Of a DNA stretch of 64,000 nucleotides, positions 12,740 through 23,590 are shown piece by piece; the stretch's first letter is position 1; each line of letters starts with the position of its first letter. A model generated the notes under the pieces. It saw only the letters and a program-made list of their open reading frames with translations. It was not told the DNA's origin and searched no databases. The DNA is from Ectocarpus siliculosus (Eukaryota; Sar; Phaeophyceae; Ectocarpales; Ectocarpaceae). The translations under genes were made by a program, and so were the position numbers. The stretch spans positions 40,704-104,703 of the forward strand of contig FN648602.1 of assembly GCA_000310025.1 (NCBI GenBank). The letters are read 5' to 3'.

Positions 12740-13545
12740 CACACTGCCGCCTGCTCTCCCGCGCGCACCGGTAGATGGAGTCGTGGATGATCATCGCCCA
12801 GCGCTCGAAGGGTTCTTGCTATCGGTGTATGGGCAGTTGCGATCGTGGCAGCCCGACGGAGAGTTGAAGGCGTAGCAGTAGCCGCGTAACTGTTGTCTGT
12901 CTGCCGGCCGCGGACCCCCGAGATTTCTTGGACGGCGATAGCCCCCGGCCCGTATCGGGCGACAGTAGACTGCCGTGCCAACCCCGGCCGTGCTGATGAA
13001 GCCAGAGGTCGTCTTCCACTCGATCATCACCACCGGCAGAAAGTCGTCGATGGCGTTTGGCGGCGTGAAGTTGGTCATCTTGAAGGTGATCGTGGCGTCG
13101 AACCATGTCACCGCGAAGAGTTTCAAATCGTCGTTGATGAACGACGCGAGCCGGAGTTTGCTCACGGGGTTCCGCATCTCGCCGCGGTGCTCTCGGCAGT
13201 ACTCGTTGACCATGTCTATTCCGGCTTTGAACGAGTCTTCGAGAATGCCCACGTGTTGGAGACACTCGCGTTCGGTGATGCCCTTTGTCAGGACGGTCGG
13301 GATGGTCGTGAGGAGTATTTACAGCGACTCCTCCAGGGGGACCTCGGCATCCGGATGGTCAGTTCTCCAGCGGTAGTCTTCAACCCTGAAGTTGGAGAGC
13401 GTGTAAAGCGACGCCGCGACTGTCTTGGTTACGAGAACACCGTTGCGGAGCAGGGTTTGCCACCCCGTCTGCGTCAGTATAGAAACCGCCGGAGCTCGAC
13501 CGAGAACGAGCCATGGTATAACCTGGCGTATGTCCCCCCACATAC
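12740..13545 (-). pseudogene. Element 3: 3' part of a YR-retrotransposon gag, split by element 2
   Basis: Two frames joined by a frameshift near 13320 give a gag-like protein. The first (13543-13319) ends LSNFRVEDYRWRTDHPDAEV. The second (13252-12791) runs MGILEDSFKAGIDMVNEYC, LPVVMIEWKTTSGF, and ends in a Cys cluster CYAFNSPSGCHDRNC (C-x8-C-x4-C). The order and spacing match the intact gag of element 1 (SDFDMRMFVPN, FPAVVTPAWPDLTAY, CFAFNSEEGCRRSARDC). The element 1 cluster ends in a CCCH-type histidine that is Asp here. Its 5' part is at 31588-32160, on the far side of element 2. Confidence 0.65.
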
Positions 13546-13820
13546 GTGCCCTTTTATTGTTTTCTTTCGAATTGCATTTATTAATATTTTCTACCGCCCG
13601 AGGGAAGAGAGAGATACCAAACTGGCAGAGAGCACATTTCCCGCAGACACGTTTCTGCGGCCTTTCTATCGTGCCTCTGCCTCTCTCCCAATAAAGACTG
13701 TCTCTCTCTTCCCTCCAAACAGCAACTGAGGGTGCCCTCTCCTGCGGTGGAGGGAACCAATCTTACTGCACACAGTAGTCTCAGATGACCAAGTCCCTAA
13801 AATGGTACCCTACCATTTTC
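13546..13820 (-). repeat. Element 2 terminal repeat B2
   Basis: A ~275-bp block nearly identical to 14205-14479 (B1). It contains AATAAAG-like motifs and the palindromic GGTACCCTACCATTTT-type segment. A diverged version of the same block is B1/B2 of element 1 (16429-16629 and 15870-16071). Confidence 0.8.
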
Positions 13821-13913
13821 TTCGCCTCACATACATACAGCTATAAGTTCTACCGGATACTTAATCGTCCTCTCCTTTCCCCCACCTTCGAAAGAAAAGG
13901 GGTGGGTGGGTGG

Positions 13914-14206
13914 GAAAAGACTCCACTTCCTGTCAGCTCCAGAGGCTGGCACACCGCTAGAAGCCTTCTATGTGACCACCTCGCTAGTTGTCTCTGCGAT
14001 ACTCTCTCTCTGGCACGCTAAGACTCTGTGGACACAAGGCTTGAACAGAATGGTAACATATGCGACTCCTCCTCTCGACCGAGGGGGCCCCGCAGTACGC
14101 AATGCGTTCCGGGTACCCCAATAAACAGTATGGCAATTCGAGTTGTTTGAATAAACCTCGGTTTGTTTTGTCTACGCCTTTGTCTACGCCTTAAACAAAC
14201 CTGCCC
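13914..14206 (-). repeat. Element 2 repeat A2
   Basis: Matches A1 at 31291-31587 almost base for base, and runs directly into B1 at the junction CCTGCCCTTTATTGTTTT. Confidence 0.8.
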
Positions 14207-14479
14207 TTTATTGTTTTCTTTCGAATTGCATTCATTAATATTTTCTACCGCCCGAGGGAAGAGAGAGATACCAAACTGGCAGAGAGCACATTTCCCGCAG
14301 ACACGTTTCTGCGGCCTTTCTATCGTGCCTCTGCCTCTCTCCCAATAAAGACTGTCTCTCTCTTCCCTCCAAACAGCAACTGAGGGTGCCCTCTCCTGCG
14401 GTGGAGGGAACCAATCTTACTGCACACAGTAGTCTCAGATGACCAAGTCCCTAAAATGGTACCCTACCATTTTCTTCGC
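14205..14479 (-). repeat. Element 2 repeat B1
   Basis: Copy of B2 directly downstream (minus sense) of the recombinase remnant. It marks the 3' end of the element 2 interior. Confidence 0.8.
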
Positions 14480-15540
14480 CAACATCGAGGTCATCATGAC
14501 ACTACTCGTGCAGTGGGATTAGCTCCTGTTACTGCCTACCTACCGCACACAGTGCTTTCCCCCGATTGCCTCCCGACTCGCTATGTCGTACCGAACGGGA
14601 CACCCCTTGCGAGTCCTCTACTGTGGGCGGCTCCTACACATTCCTCTGACTTCATCTTCCCGCCCTTCGGGATACTCGTTCCAATGTGTTGCCCCCAACA
14701 GCCATATACAGCAAATTCCCAAATCCTTAGCTAAATTTGCAGCGCGCGTTAGTTTCTGGGATTCACCCCTATTTGGTAACTATTTGCCTCGAAGCTCCTC
14801 GGGCTTGGGCATACTTCATAACTTGCACTGCACAACCTTTAACTAAGACAGGATGTTTAACGGCGCGTCATCGGGCAACGTTGCACAACATGACAACGAC
14901 GCCACCACCAGAGCAACTGCTCCGCCGTCTGCTCTATATCCCGATCATGGGTCGTTAACCTCATCCCGATTCTTGGGTCGCCTGATGCGATGCACGAGGA
15001 GAACCCTGACCACTCCGGCGTGACGACGGCAGGAATAATCGGCACCCGGCGGTGATACGGGTGGCTTCCTACACACTGCCGCCGCATCGACCAGCTGCCC
15101 CGCTCCGCGATTGAGGACCCGATGAGGTCGTCCATCAGGTCTGAGTTCGCTTGTGCCTTAATCGCTGCAGCCCTTGTTACCATGCCGTTGGGCCGCCCTC
15201 ATTCGGCCGTGTGTTTTAATTCACTCAGCTCTCGGCGACCCCTTCAATAACATCCTTTTGATTCCACCGCCGCCCCTGGGCCGCGGTCTGCGGTCCGCGG
15301 AGGAGACCGTGCACGGCACGGGCGCCTTGCTGCTCCCCGAGCGGGCGAAAGCCCTGGCTCCCATGAAGACGGTCGCGGCGTGGTCGCGGCGTGGGGCACC
15401 CGGCGGACCTATCCGCCGTCATGGCTTCTGAAAGGAAACACCTGGCGTTGCCGGCCACGATCCCCACGCACCGGTCCGCCCGCGTCCTGCCGCCCTGCCC
15501 AGGCGTGACCTCGATTCAATCGCCATCTGCGAGTGTGCAA
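14480..15540 (-). pseudogene. Element 2: remnants of tyrosine recombinase and gag
   Basis: Nearest B1 (14480-14870) is a stop-riddled stretch that aligns in order with the C-terminal recombinase region of element 1 (the segment around RKSDAYKPY). From 14857-15183 a frame contains IPAVVTPEWSGFSS, matching FPAVVTPAWPDLTAY in the element 1 gag. Between them the RT/RNase H region is absent, so element 2 has an internal deletion joining gag to recombinase. Confidence 0.55.
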
Positions 15541-15869
15541 GCGCTCCCTTTCACAACAAGCAACAGAGCAAAACGAAACCGAGTTGATGCGTTTCGTCCA
15601 CGCGAATAGCGGAAAAATTGGCATTTAAATATTTCGTGCGTACATCGCACGAATGCCGACTGTGTAAATGTGGGTAGTGCTGTTGAAATAAGCCCCCCCA
15701 AACCAGGCCACCAAAACACGATTGATGTGTTTCGCCCCAGCACATACCTATTGCACATCATCTGCATGATATACATAATCAACCGCGTAACCGCACAAAC
15801 TCGGCGGCCACAGGAACGGCACTACTGTATGAAACAGGCGGCCCTACCACAGAACCAACAACGAATGTT
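15541..15869. repeat. Left remainder of the element 2 leader array
   Basis: Includes a diverged unit of the ~122-bp array (about 15650-15745): GCCACCAAAACACGATTGATGTGTTTCG, preceded by the AGTGCTGTTG and AAGCCCCC landmarks in the usual order. It lies directly outside the left boundary of element 1, while the bulk of the same array resumes outside its right boundary at 24.7 kb. Element 1 therefore landed inside the array. Confidence 0.6.
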
Positions 15870-16071
15870 GGTTTATTGTTTTCCTTTCGAATTGCCTTCA
15901 TCATTATTTTTCCACGGCCGAAGGAAAGAGAGAGGTGCCAACTGCTTCTCTCTCTTTCCTCCGAGCGGCAACCACAAATTCTCTTTTTCTCGGTGCAGGG
16001 GCTAATCTTACTGCCCGCAGTAGTCTCAGATGACCAAGTCCCCAAAATGGTACCCTACCATTTTCTTCGCC
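15870..16071 (-). repeat. Element 1 repeat B2
   Basis: Matches B1 at 16429-16629 (TTTATTGTTTTCCTTTCGAA through to TTTTCTTCGCC). The gap to A2 (16072-16134) holds a CCCCCACC/GGTGGG inverted repeat, which is also present in element 2. Confidence 0.8.
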
Positions 16072-16134
16072 CGTTAGCAACTGCAACGGTCCTTGCCTCC
16101 CCCCACCTTCGAAAGGAAAGGGGTGGGTGGGCGG

Positions 16135-16430
16135 GAAAGACCAAACTTGTTTGCCGCTCCTCCAGCTGGCAAACCACTCGAAGCCCTCACAGTGTCCACC
16201 TCGCTCCTTGTCTCTGCGTTGCTCTCTCTAGACTAGTCCTCGTAAGACTTTGTGTGAACACCTAGCTTCGATAGAGTGCCGAGGTGGTGGCTACTCCCCT
16301 GCTCCCGCTTGGGAGGGGACCCCGTATTTCCGTAGCAATTTATGCATACCCTAACAACGACGTTACAAATTCGACTACTTTTCAATAAACCTTGATTTGT
16401 TTCCGTCTGCTCCTACAACAAATCTCCCCT
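16135..16430 (-). repeat. Element 1 repeat A2
   Basis: Matches A1 at 24402-24696 (GAAAGACCAAACTTGTTTGC through to ACAACAAATCTCCCCTT), essentially identical by eye. Confidence 0.8.
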
Positions 16431-16629
16431 TTATTGTTTTCCTTTCGAATTGCCTTCATCATTATTTTTCCACGGCCGAAGGAAAGAGAGAGGTGCCAAC
16501 TGCTTCTCTCTCTTTCCTCCGAGCGGCAACCACAAATTCTCTTTTTCTCGGTGCAGGGGCTCATCTTACTGCCCGCAGTAGTCTCAGATGACCAAGTCCC
16601 CAAAATGGTACCCTACCATTTTCTTCGCC
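16429..16629 (-). repeat. Element 1 repeat B1
   Basis: Copy of B2, lying just downstream (minus sense) of the recombinase stop codon. Confidence 0.8.
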
Positions 16630-16650
16630 AACCTCGAGGTCATCCTGCTA

Positions 16651-17679
16651 CTACTCGTTCGGTGATATTAGCCTCCTCTTATGCCTACCCCACACCGTGC
16701 CTTCTCCTGGCTGCCGCTCGACTCCCTTATCCTTGTCCCCAAGTATACGTGACACCATTCGCGAGTCTTCCGTGTTGTCTACTGTATACGGTTTGTACGC
16801 ATCAGACTTCCACCTTCCTGCTCTCTGGATTACTCTTTCCGAAACATTGCCTCCAGCCGCCAAGGTGGAAGCCCCTCCAATTCGGAGCGAATGTAACGCA
16901 AAGTCTTTTGGATTTCGCCCTGACTTCTCGACAATCTCTCTCAACGCCCGAAGGGCTTGGTCATACTTCAGAACCTTCACTGCACGGCCGCTACGGTATG
17001 ATGATAGCGGCGCATCATCGGGTAACGTTGCATGACATGACAACAGCTCCAACATCAGCGCAACTGCTCCGCCGTCTGCTCTGTACCCCGATTGTGGGCC
17101 GTTAATCTCATCCCGTGTACGAGCCCTGACCGACCCCGTCTGGTCCTGGTCACCCTTGTGTCCTCTAAAGTGCACCTCTATCTTATCCGGCTCTCGCCAT
17201 CGGACATACTCCAACTGTTCCTCCCCAGAGAAAAACGCAACATCCCGTCTCGTGAGACAATGTACTGGATGCCCGACCCCGGAACTGTCAGCAAACATTT
17301 CGTCCGACCGAGTGATCAAGAAATAGCTTAAGCTCAAACATAACCACATCACGCGTCCTCCTATTCCCCAAGTGGGAATCATGCTCTCACCCCCTCGCAA
17401 CATCCTCCAAGTGATCGGCAATCGAACTCGTTGACGTACCCCGGCGACCGCGTGGGACCTAGAAATGCCCCGAAGTGCACACTTCAGCAACGGCGACGAC
17501 GTGACTATCTCTACATGTGCTTCCACCCTGTGGTGGTACTGCACCGCTGCCAACTTCCCCGATATAGTCCCGGCCTGGTTTCCTTCCGACTCGAAACACC
17601 ACGCCGCAAAGTCAATCAAGGCCCACACCATCTCTGTGTGCGGTGACTCTGCGCTCAAGAACTTTTCGTAACCCATCAT
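16651..17679 (-). CDS. Tyrosine recombinase of element 1
   Basis: 342-residue intact frame starting MMGYEKFLSAESPH. It would catalyse insertion of the circular cDNA through a covalent tyrosine-DNA intermediate instead of a DDE integrase. Visible YR signature: an Arg in YFLITRSDEMF (about residue 122), HSLRIGGAS (the H-x-x-R pair, about residue 273) and GRWKSDAYKPYT with the nucleophile Tyr (about residues 290-305). The start codon overlaps the stop of the RT-RNase H frame (ATGA at 17676-17679), so the two may be translated by reinitiation. Length is typical of DIRS/Ngaro recombinases. All catalytic positions I can see are kept. Confidence 0.85.
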   Translation of the reverse strand: MMGYEKFLSAESPHTEMVWALIDFAAWCFESEGNQAGTISGKLAAVQYHHRVEAHVEIVTSSPLLKCALRGISRSHAVAGVRQRVRLPITWRMLRGGESMIPTWGIGGRVMWLCLSLSYFLITRSDEMFADSSGVGHPVHCLTRRDVAFFSGEEQLEYVRWREPDKIEVHFRGHKGDQDQTGSVRARTRDEINGPQSGYRADGGAVALMLELLSCHATLPDDAPLSSYRSGRAVKVLKYDQALRALREIVEKSGRNPKDFALHSLRIGGASTLAAGGNVSERVIQRAGRWKSDAYKPYTVDNTEDSRMVSRILGDKDKGVERQPGEGTVWGRHKRRLISPNE

Positions 17680-19184
17680 CCTGCGAAAGACACACCAAGA
17701 CCGGAAACCTGACGCGTAATTGCGTTGAGACGAATTCGCAACTGATCGTCCGATGAGCTTGAGGCCAAGACCGCGGAAGTAATGTCCGTGGCTTCTTGGC
17801 CCAAGAGTTGTTCCTGCCAGCGAATATCGGGCCGGTAGGCGTGCAAGTTAACAGCGATTTCATCACGCGTCCATCTCGAAATACCGTCAGCCAAAGTATT
17901 ATGCACGCCTCGGATATGCTTGGCCCGAAACCGCCAACCGCTGCGCATCTCTAAGCACCCTAGCATACGCATAAGTGCTCCCGATCTAGGCTCTTGCGCC
18001 CCCCTGCATTTGTTGACCCAGTGTACAGCACTCATGTTATCTCCCCTCATCAAGATACTCTGCCCCGGGTACTCTGGCCGCGTCCCGGCGTGAACAGTCA
18101 ACGCCCACGCCGTCAGCACCATGCCTAGCAGCTCGAACACGTTCACCGACAAATCGTCCCTAGATTCCACGCGGGTGCGAAGGCAAACTCGAACGTCTTC
18201 TTCGTAATCTACCCGCCACCATTGGCCCGTCTCCAAGCAATATCCTCCCATGCCATCCCCGCTCGCATCACTTACTAGAGTCAGGGAAGGCGGCTGCATA
18301 AAACAAGAGAACAGGGGAGCTCCCAATCTAGTGACACCATCGGCTCCCGTGGCCATCTCTACGACGAGTCGCCAAAAACCTAAATCATCGTGGAACTCCG
18401 GACCCAACTCCACGCGCCCATACCGTTTCGTGCGACGGTCAACAACCCCTGACGTGGTTGTGTCTTTCGCCGTGAGTGGCGCTAGCTTCAGCTGGTTCAG
18501 AATTCGGCACACGAAAAACTTGCCAGGCCGGATTACCTCACACAAGTGTAACAGCTTGCCTAGCAAAGATCGTACATCCTTGACTGACGCCGACTGTCGG
18601 TCTGTTGGCCACTCTGCCAGGAGCTCTCGCAGCTGTGCTATTTTCGCTAGTGGAACCGAAATAGTCATGGCCACTGTGTCTATCATCCAGCCCAACATCT
18701 CCACGCGCGTATCCCATGGGGTGGTTTTCTCCTGAGCAAACAGCGGGGGCTCTCCGGAGTCACGGTTACCGAACAAACGAAAGCTGTCAGATGCGAACGA
18801 TTGGGACGCTCGAATGCATCGCTTTCCACCTAGGAAACTCTCCAACTCGACATATAACGCGTCATCGACATATGTCCTCACCCAAAACTTGTCCCGGAGC
18901 CTCCCTCCGGAACCCGGGGGAAAAACGCACTCGGGAGGCAACTTGGCACGGACCTCGTGTTCTCTTGCCGGCACTACATGTACGTGACTTGTGGCTTCGC
19001 GTCCCTCACGCGTGATTTCAGCACTCGAAAAAGACGTGTTGTTGTGTGCGTGTTCCACAGCTGCTGCACATACACCCCACAACGATGGCGAACTAGTCCA
19101 CCCAAATTGCAGGCATCGATCTATTATTACAGAGTTCTCGAACATATAACTGAAAACCGGTGACTTTTTCACCTCCACCGGCAC
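17676..19184 (-). CDS. Reverse transcriptase (C-terminal part) and RNase H of element 1
   Basis: 502-residue frame. The RT palm has FGWTSSPSLWG (motif B region) and the catalytic YVDD in WVRTYVDDALYVE (about residue 107), then a thumb with the LLGKLLHLCEVI segment typical of DIRS-class RTs. The RNase H domain begins LVSDASGDGMGGY (first Asp), continues VNVFELLGMVLTAWA (Glu) and MRGDNMSAVHWVNK (Asp), and ends RGVHNTLADGISRW (His/Asp). RT motif A lies just upstream in the same frame, KDGTKSAYRQVPV, but the preceding N-terminal part is in another frame (see 19169-19852). Confidence 0.85.
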   Translation of the reverse strand: MPVEVKKSPVFSYMFENSVIIDRCLQFGWTSSPSLWGVCAAAVEHAHNNTSFSSAEITREGREATSHVHVVPAREHEVRAKLPPECVFPPGSGGRLRDKFWVRTYVDDALYVELESFLGGKRCIRASQSFASDSFRLFGNRDSGEPPLFAQEKTTPWDTRVEMLGWMIDTVAMTISVPLAKIAQLRELLAEWPTDRQSASVKDVRSLLGKLLHLCEVIRPGKFFVCRILNQLKLAPLTAKDTTTSGVVDRRTKRYGRVELGPEFHDDLGFWRLVVEMATGADGVTRLGAPLFSCFMQPPSLTLVSDASGDGMGGYCLETGQWWRVDYEEDVRVCLRTRVESRDDLSVNVFELLGMVLTAWALTVHAGTRPEYPGQSILMRGDNMSAVHWVNKCRGAQEPRSGALMRMLGCLEMRSGWRFRAKHIRGVHNTLADGISRWTRDEIAVNLHAYRPDIRWQEQLLGQEATDITSAVLASSSSDDQLRIRLNAITRQVSGLGVSFAG

Positions 19185-19852
19185 CTGACGGTATGCACTC
19201 TTAGTTCCATCTTTGCTAGCAGTATGCGGGGAGGAACCGCAACATCACGCACGCCCAGCTTATGCAAATATAAAATGCGCCAGATGACCTCCCGAAGGAC
19301 ATGTCCGGTCTTACATTCCGGAATTGCTGACGTGTCGGTGTCGTCGTTGACGCCTCGCCCGGCGACAGCGTTGGTCAAATCGTGACATATTCTGACCTTC
19401 GACGCCGACGCAGCAACTGTTATCGGTGACACGCGAATGCCCGGAATGCGACTAGCCGCCTCCCGCGGAAATACAAACGCTCGACCGGCCAGAACGTCCT
19501 CCACAATTTTTTTCCTGATCTCCACCGAGAATCTACTAGTCGAACTGTGGTTTCCGTACTCTATGGCAGCCCGCATTTCTCCTTGTCCGGTGACCGCTAC
19601 AGGGGCTCCCTCGCTGACAATTTGAATCAACAGATCGATATTTGGAAATTCCTTCACGGTACCGAACCACCGCCGAACTTGTGCGGCTTCAACTCGCGGG
19701 CAAGGCAGTGTACGCAATGTTTCAAGCATGCATTCGAAATGCCCATCATTCCTGCCAAGCCATTCCAAATTCAAATCTGCTAAAGTGCCTAATGATCTTC
19801 GGATGGATTGAGAGTCGGTGGCCTGTGCTAACTGCTGTAATGCCACGCGCAT
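19169..19852 (-). pseudogene. N-terminal part of element 1 reverse transcriptase, frameshifted
   Basis: 227-residue frame. It contains SKVRICHDLTNAVAGRGVND and CKTGHVLREVIWRIL, the region before RT motif A in DIRS-class elements. The frame reads RILLAK and then leaves the RT frame. The neighbouring frame reads ASKDGTKSAYRQVPV, so one base must be gained or lost around 19205-19215 to restore RT. The break falls immediately before the catalytic Asp of motif A, so this copy cannot make full RT without frameshifting. Confidence 0.7.
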
Positions 19853-19986
19853 TCATCAAGGCTCTCAATCCCACCTTGCTGTCTCCTCGGCGCCGTCCTC
19901 GTCGGCTCCATCACAGCACCCTCGGCGGAAGGCGCGCGCGGGTAGCTCGTCGAGGTTGGCCCTGTCGCATGACAGAGCCCGTGTCC

Positions 19987-20736
19987 CTAGTGGCTCTTGG
20001 CTCCGCCTCCACCGCGGCCGCCGCCACCGTTAGAAGATCTGTTGCGGACTCCCCCGCGATCGGTACTACTGCCGCTGGTGCCGTCGCCCCGGCCCCCTTT
20101 GCTCCCCCCGCCACTGCCGTAAGCATCCTTGCCGCGACCCCCAGCCCGTTTGCCACCGCGTTTGTTAGGATCGATAGCATGGACCCATCGGCAATCGCGG
20201 GCCGATCGACGGCATCCTTCCTCCGAGTTGAAGGCGAAGCAATACTGATTCCCGCCCTTCCTCGCGGCTGTCGCGGCCTTTGACTTGCCCGAACCTGATG
20301 TGGACGACTGCCGCTGCTGTGGCTGGTTGGATAAGTTGCGGAGGCCGCCAGCGTTGACGTATGCCGTTAGGTCGGGCCACGCCGGCGTGACGACGGCGGG
20401 AAATTGGGCGGCGGTCGGCGGTGACACATGTATTTTGGCGAACGTCGTCGCCGCGTCGAAAAGCTCCCCCGCCCAGCAATTGAGGTCATCGTTGACCAGT
20501 CCGGCCATCATGTCGTAGTTTTCGGCGCTGCGCAGCTTGCTGCGAAACTCGTTGCAGTGCCGTCGCAACATCTTCAGCCCTCGGTCCAGGCCTTTGACCA
20601 GGACCTCTACGCGTTGGAGGCCCTCGTCGGACATGACGCCCTTCGATATTATCGTCTGGATGGCTTCGATCAAAATCTCAAGGTGCTCTGGGCAGGGAGA
20701 TCCCTTCCCCGCTGGTGTCGTCCCCGTTCGGCACAA
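19987..20736 (-). pseudogene. C-terminal part of element 1 gag-like protein with CCCH-type zinc motif
   Basis: About 249 codons, in a different frame from 20678-21478 with a short overlap. The true sequence probably switches frame around 20700 (one-base indel). It contains FPAVVTPAWPDLTAYVNAGG, a basic Ser/Gly linker, a C-x8-C-x6-C-x3-H cluster in YCFAFNSEEGCRRSARDC-RWVH, and a Gly/Arg-rich RGG-like tail (GGGGRGGGGAK), which suggests RNA binding. Most gags use a CCHC knuckle, so a CCCH finger is notable. It is shared by the element 3 remnant, although there the histidine is Asp. Confidence 0.65.
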
Positions 20737-21478
20737 ACATACGCATATCGAAGTCGGACAGATTGTTCAGCATCTCCACCACCGGAGCTGACACGTGAGC
20801 TACACTTCGCAGGGCGGCCTGCATGTTCGTCTTCGACATTCCGACGAACGGAGGCCGCTCCGTGGTGATGAGCCAGGGCTTGATGGCGGCGGGGTTGCGC
20901 CACGCTTTCAGGTCCTCCTTGAAAGCGACCTGCTGAATGTGTCCGGATGAAACGTTCATCGTCACCGTCGCTCGTCCCGCTCCCGCTGACGGCGCAACCG
21001 TCCCCACAATGGCCACCTCGCCGTTCTCCGCGCGAGCTCCCGCTCCCGCGGCGCCCGCCTCCGGCGGATCGGAATCGGGACCCCGACGGACAACGTCGTC
21101 GATCTCGGCCTGGAGCTGTTGGATCGCGCCGTTCCTGCTGGCGACGACTTCCTGGAGGTGTTCGATGACGTCGTCGCGTTCCGCGGTCTGGCGCCGTAGC
21201 TCCTCCAACTCACGGCGGAAACCGTCCATAGTGGCGCGGTCAGTGCCTCCGTCGCCCCCGTCTCTGGGGGACGACCGTGCCCGTGACGGGCGGCCCGCTC
21301 CCCGCTCAGGCGTACGCACTACCGCCCGGGAAGGCCGCCGTGACATGGAGCGCCCATTGGACTTTGCTGCCGCCGCGGCCGTCGACGTAGACCGCCCAGC
21401 AGACCTGGCCGCCCCCCGCGCACCAGTCCGCCCTCTTCCTGCCGTTCGCCCTTGGCGCGACCTCGTTTCAATAGCCAT
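20678..21478 (-). CDS. N-terminal part of element 1 gag-like protein
   Basis: Starts MAIETRSRQGRTAGRG, with a long Arg/Ala/Gly-rich basic head (about residues 1-85). A heptad-like coiled coil follows (FRRELEELRRQTAERDDVIE onwards, about 85-130), then an acidic-to-neutral linker. The folded part runs VAFKEDLKAWRNPAAIKPW and SAPVVEMLNNLSDFDMRMF (about 200-260). The coiled coil suggests oligomerisation, as in capsid-type proteins. It continues in another frame at 20736-19987. The same coiled-coil region is recognisable in the element 3 remnant at 31.6-31.8 kb. Confidence 0.65.
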   Translation of the reverse strand: MAIETRSRQGRTAGRGRTGARGAARSAGRSTSTAAAAAKSNGRSMSRRPSRAVVRTPERGAGRPSRARSSPRDGGDGGTDRATMDGFRRELEELRRQTAERDDVIEHLQEVVASRNGAIQQLQAEIDDVVRRGPDSDPPEAGAAGAGARAENGEVAIVGTVAPSAGAGRATVTMNVSSGHIQQVAFKEDLKAWRNPAAIKPWLITTERPPFVGMSKTNMQAALRSVAHVSAPVVEMLNNLSDFDMRMFVPNGDDTSGEGISLPRAP

Positions 21479-21589
21479 CTAAAGCGGTTACAACATGCAC
21501 GACCCGCGGTTTCGGAATGCTCAACATTTTGTTGCCTCACAAAATGACTGGTGAACGTGTGTGTACATGCAGTTGTTTCGACACATGCT

Positions 21590-23590
21590 CGACTGCGAGA
21601 ATCGCCCAAGGCGACACCTCGAGGGGTACTGCTGTTGTGGCAACAAGCTCACCAACCACGTCCGTCACACACCATTGATGTGTGTGGTTCCGGCATATAC
21701 CCTGTCTGCGTGGATCGCTCCTCAAGCGACAACCCTGGTGCGTAATGCTGTTAACAACAAGCCTACCAACCACATGCGACACACACTATTTATGTGTGTG
21801 GGTTCCGGCCACAGGTACTCTGTATTTATGCGTGAATCGCTCCTCGAGCAACAACCTTGATAAGTAGCGCTGTTTAACAAACAAGCCTACCCACCACGGC
21901 CGCCACACACTATCTATGTGTGTGGTCCCGGCATTTATGCCCTCTCTACACAAGCGTGAATTGCCTCGCAGGCAACAACCCCGGTAAATGGCACAGTTGG
22001 AACAACGAGCCCCCGCCCACGGCCGCCACACACTATTTATGTGTGTGGTTCCGGCATGTGTACTCTGTATTTATGCGTGAATCGCTCCTCGAGCAACAAC
22101 CTTGGTAAGTAGCGCTGTTTAACAAACAAGCCTACCCACCACGGCCGCCACACACTATTGATGTGTGTGGTCCCGGCATTCATGCCCTCTGTGCACAAGC
22201 GTGAATTGCCTCTCGAGCAACAACCTTGGAGAGTAGCGCTGTTCGAACAACAAGCCCACCCACCACGGCCGCCACACACTATTGATGTGTGTGGCCCCGG
22301 CATATGTACTCTGTATTTATGCGTGGATCGCTCCTCGAGCAACAACCCTGGTAAGTAGCGCTGTTTAACAAACAAGTCACCCACCACGGCCGCCACACAC
22401 TATTTATGTGTGTGGTCCCGGCATATGTACTCTGTATTTATGCGTGAATTGCTCCTCGAGCAACAACCCTGGTAAGTAGCGCTGTTTACCAACAAGCCTA
22501 CCAACCACGGCCGCCACACACTATCTATGTGTGTGGTTCCGGCATTTCTGTATTTATGCGTGGATCGCTCCTCGAGCAACAACCTTGGTAAGTAGTGCTG
22601 TTGGAACAACAAGCCCACCCACCACGGCCGCCACACACTATTGATGTGTGTGGTCCCGGCATTTGTACTCTCTGTATTTATGCGTGGATCGCTCCTCGAG
22701 CAACAACCTTGGTAAGTAGCGCTGTTTAACAAACAAGTCTACCCACCACGGCCGCCACACACTATTTATGTGTGTGGTCCCGGCATTCGTACTCTCTGTA
22801 TTTATGCGTGGATCGCTCCTCGAGCAACAACCTTGGTAAGTAGTGCTGTTGGAACAACAAGCCCACCCACCACGGCCGCCACACACTATTTATGTGTGTG
22901 GTCCCGGCATATGTACTCTGTATTTATGCGTGGATCGCTCCTCGAGCAACAACCCTGGTAAGTAGCGCTGTTTAACAAACAAGTCTACCCACCACGGCCG
23001 CCACACACTATTTATGTGTGTGGTCCCGGCATATGTACTCTGTATGTTATGCGTGAATCGCTTCCAAGCAACCACCTTGATAAGTAGTGCTGTTACCAAA
23101 CAAGCCTGCCACCCACGGCCGCCACCCACTATTTATGTGTGTGGTTCCGGTGTATGTACTCTGTTGTTAGGCGTGAATCGCTCCTTGAGCAACAACCCTG
23201 GTAAGTAGCGATGTTTAACAAACAAGCCTGCCACCCACGGCCGCCACCACTCTGGATGTGTGTGGATCCGGTACAGTATGTGCACTCTGTATGTACGCGC
23301 CACACCCTATGTATGCGTGTGGTTCCGGCATGGATCTCGGTGTCGTGAATTATATGTGGCACTATTGATAATCAAACGTTTCCACCATCACAGCCGCCGC
23401 GCACTATTTGTGTGTGTGGACCCTGCATTGCCCGAGTTTAACATCCCTTACTAGGTATGTATCACTGTTGACAATCGCTCCCCCCCTCCCTTACCACCGC
23501 CGCCAAACACTTTTTATGTGTTTTGGTTGCGGCAGATTTGTATCTGCGTGAATTGCGCTAGACGACAACCCCGGTAAGCGGCGCGTATCT
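21590..23590. repeat. ~122-bp tandem array in the 5' leader of element 1 (about 16 units)
   Basis: Units of about 117-123 bp, each marked on the plus strand by CGGCCGCCACACAC, a 7-nt loop, GTGTGTGG, CCGGCAT, ATCGCTCCTCGAGCAACAAC, GGTAAGTAGCGCTGTT and AACAAGCC-ACC. Units at 21.8-23.1 kb are near identical; those at both edges are diverged (for example CCAAACAC...GTGTTTTGG at about 23505). The array sits between A1 and gag, the same place as the array of element 2. No conserved protein is encoded; open frames change from unit to unit. Confidence 0.9.
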
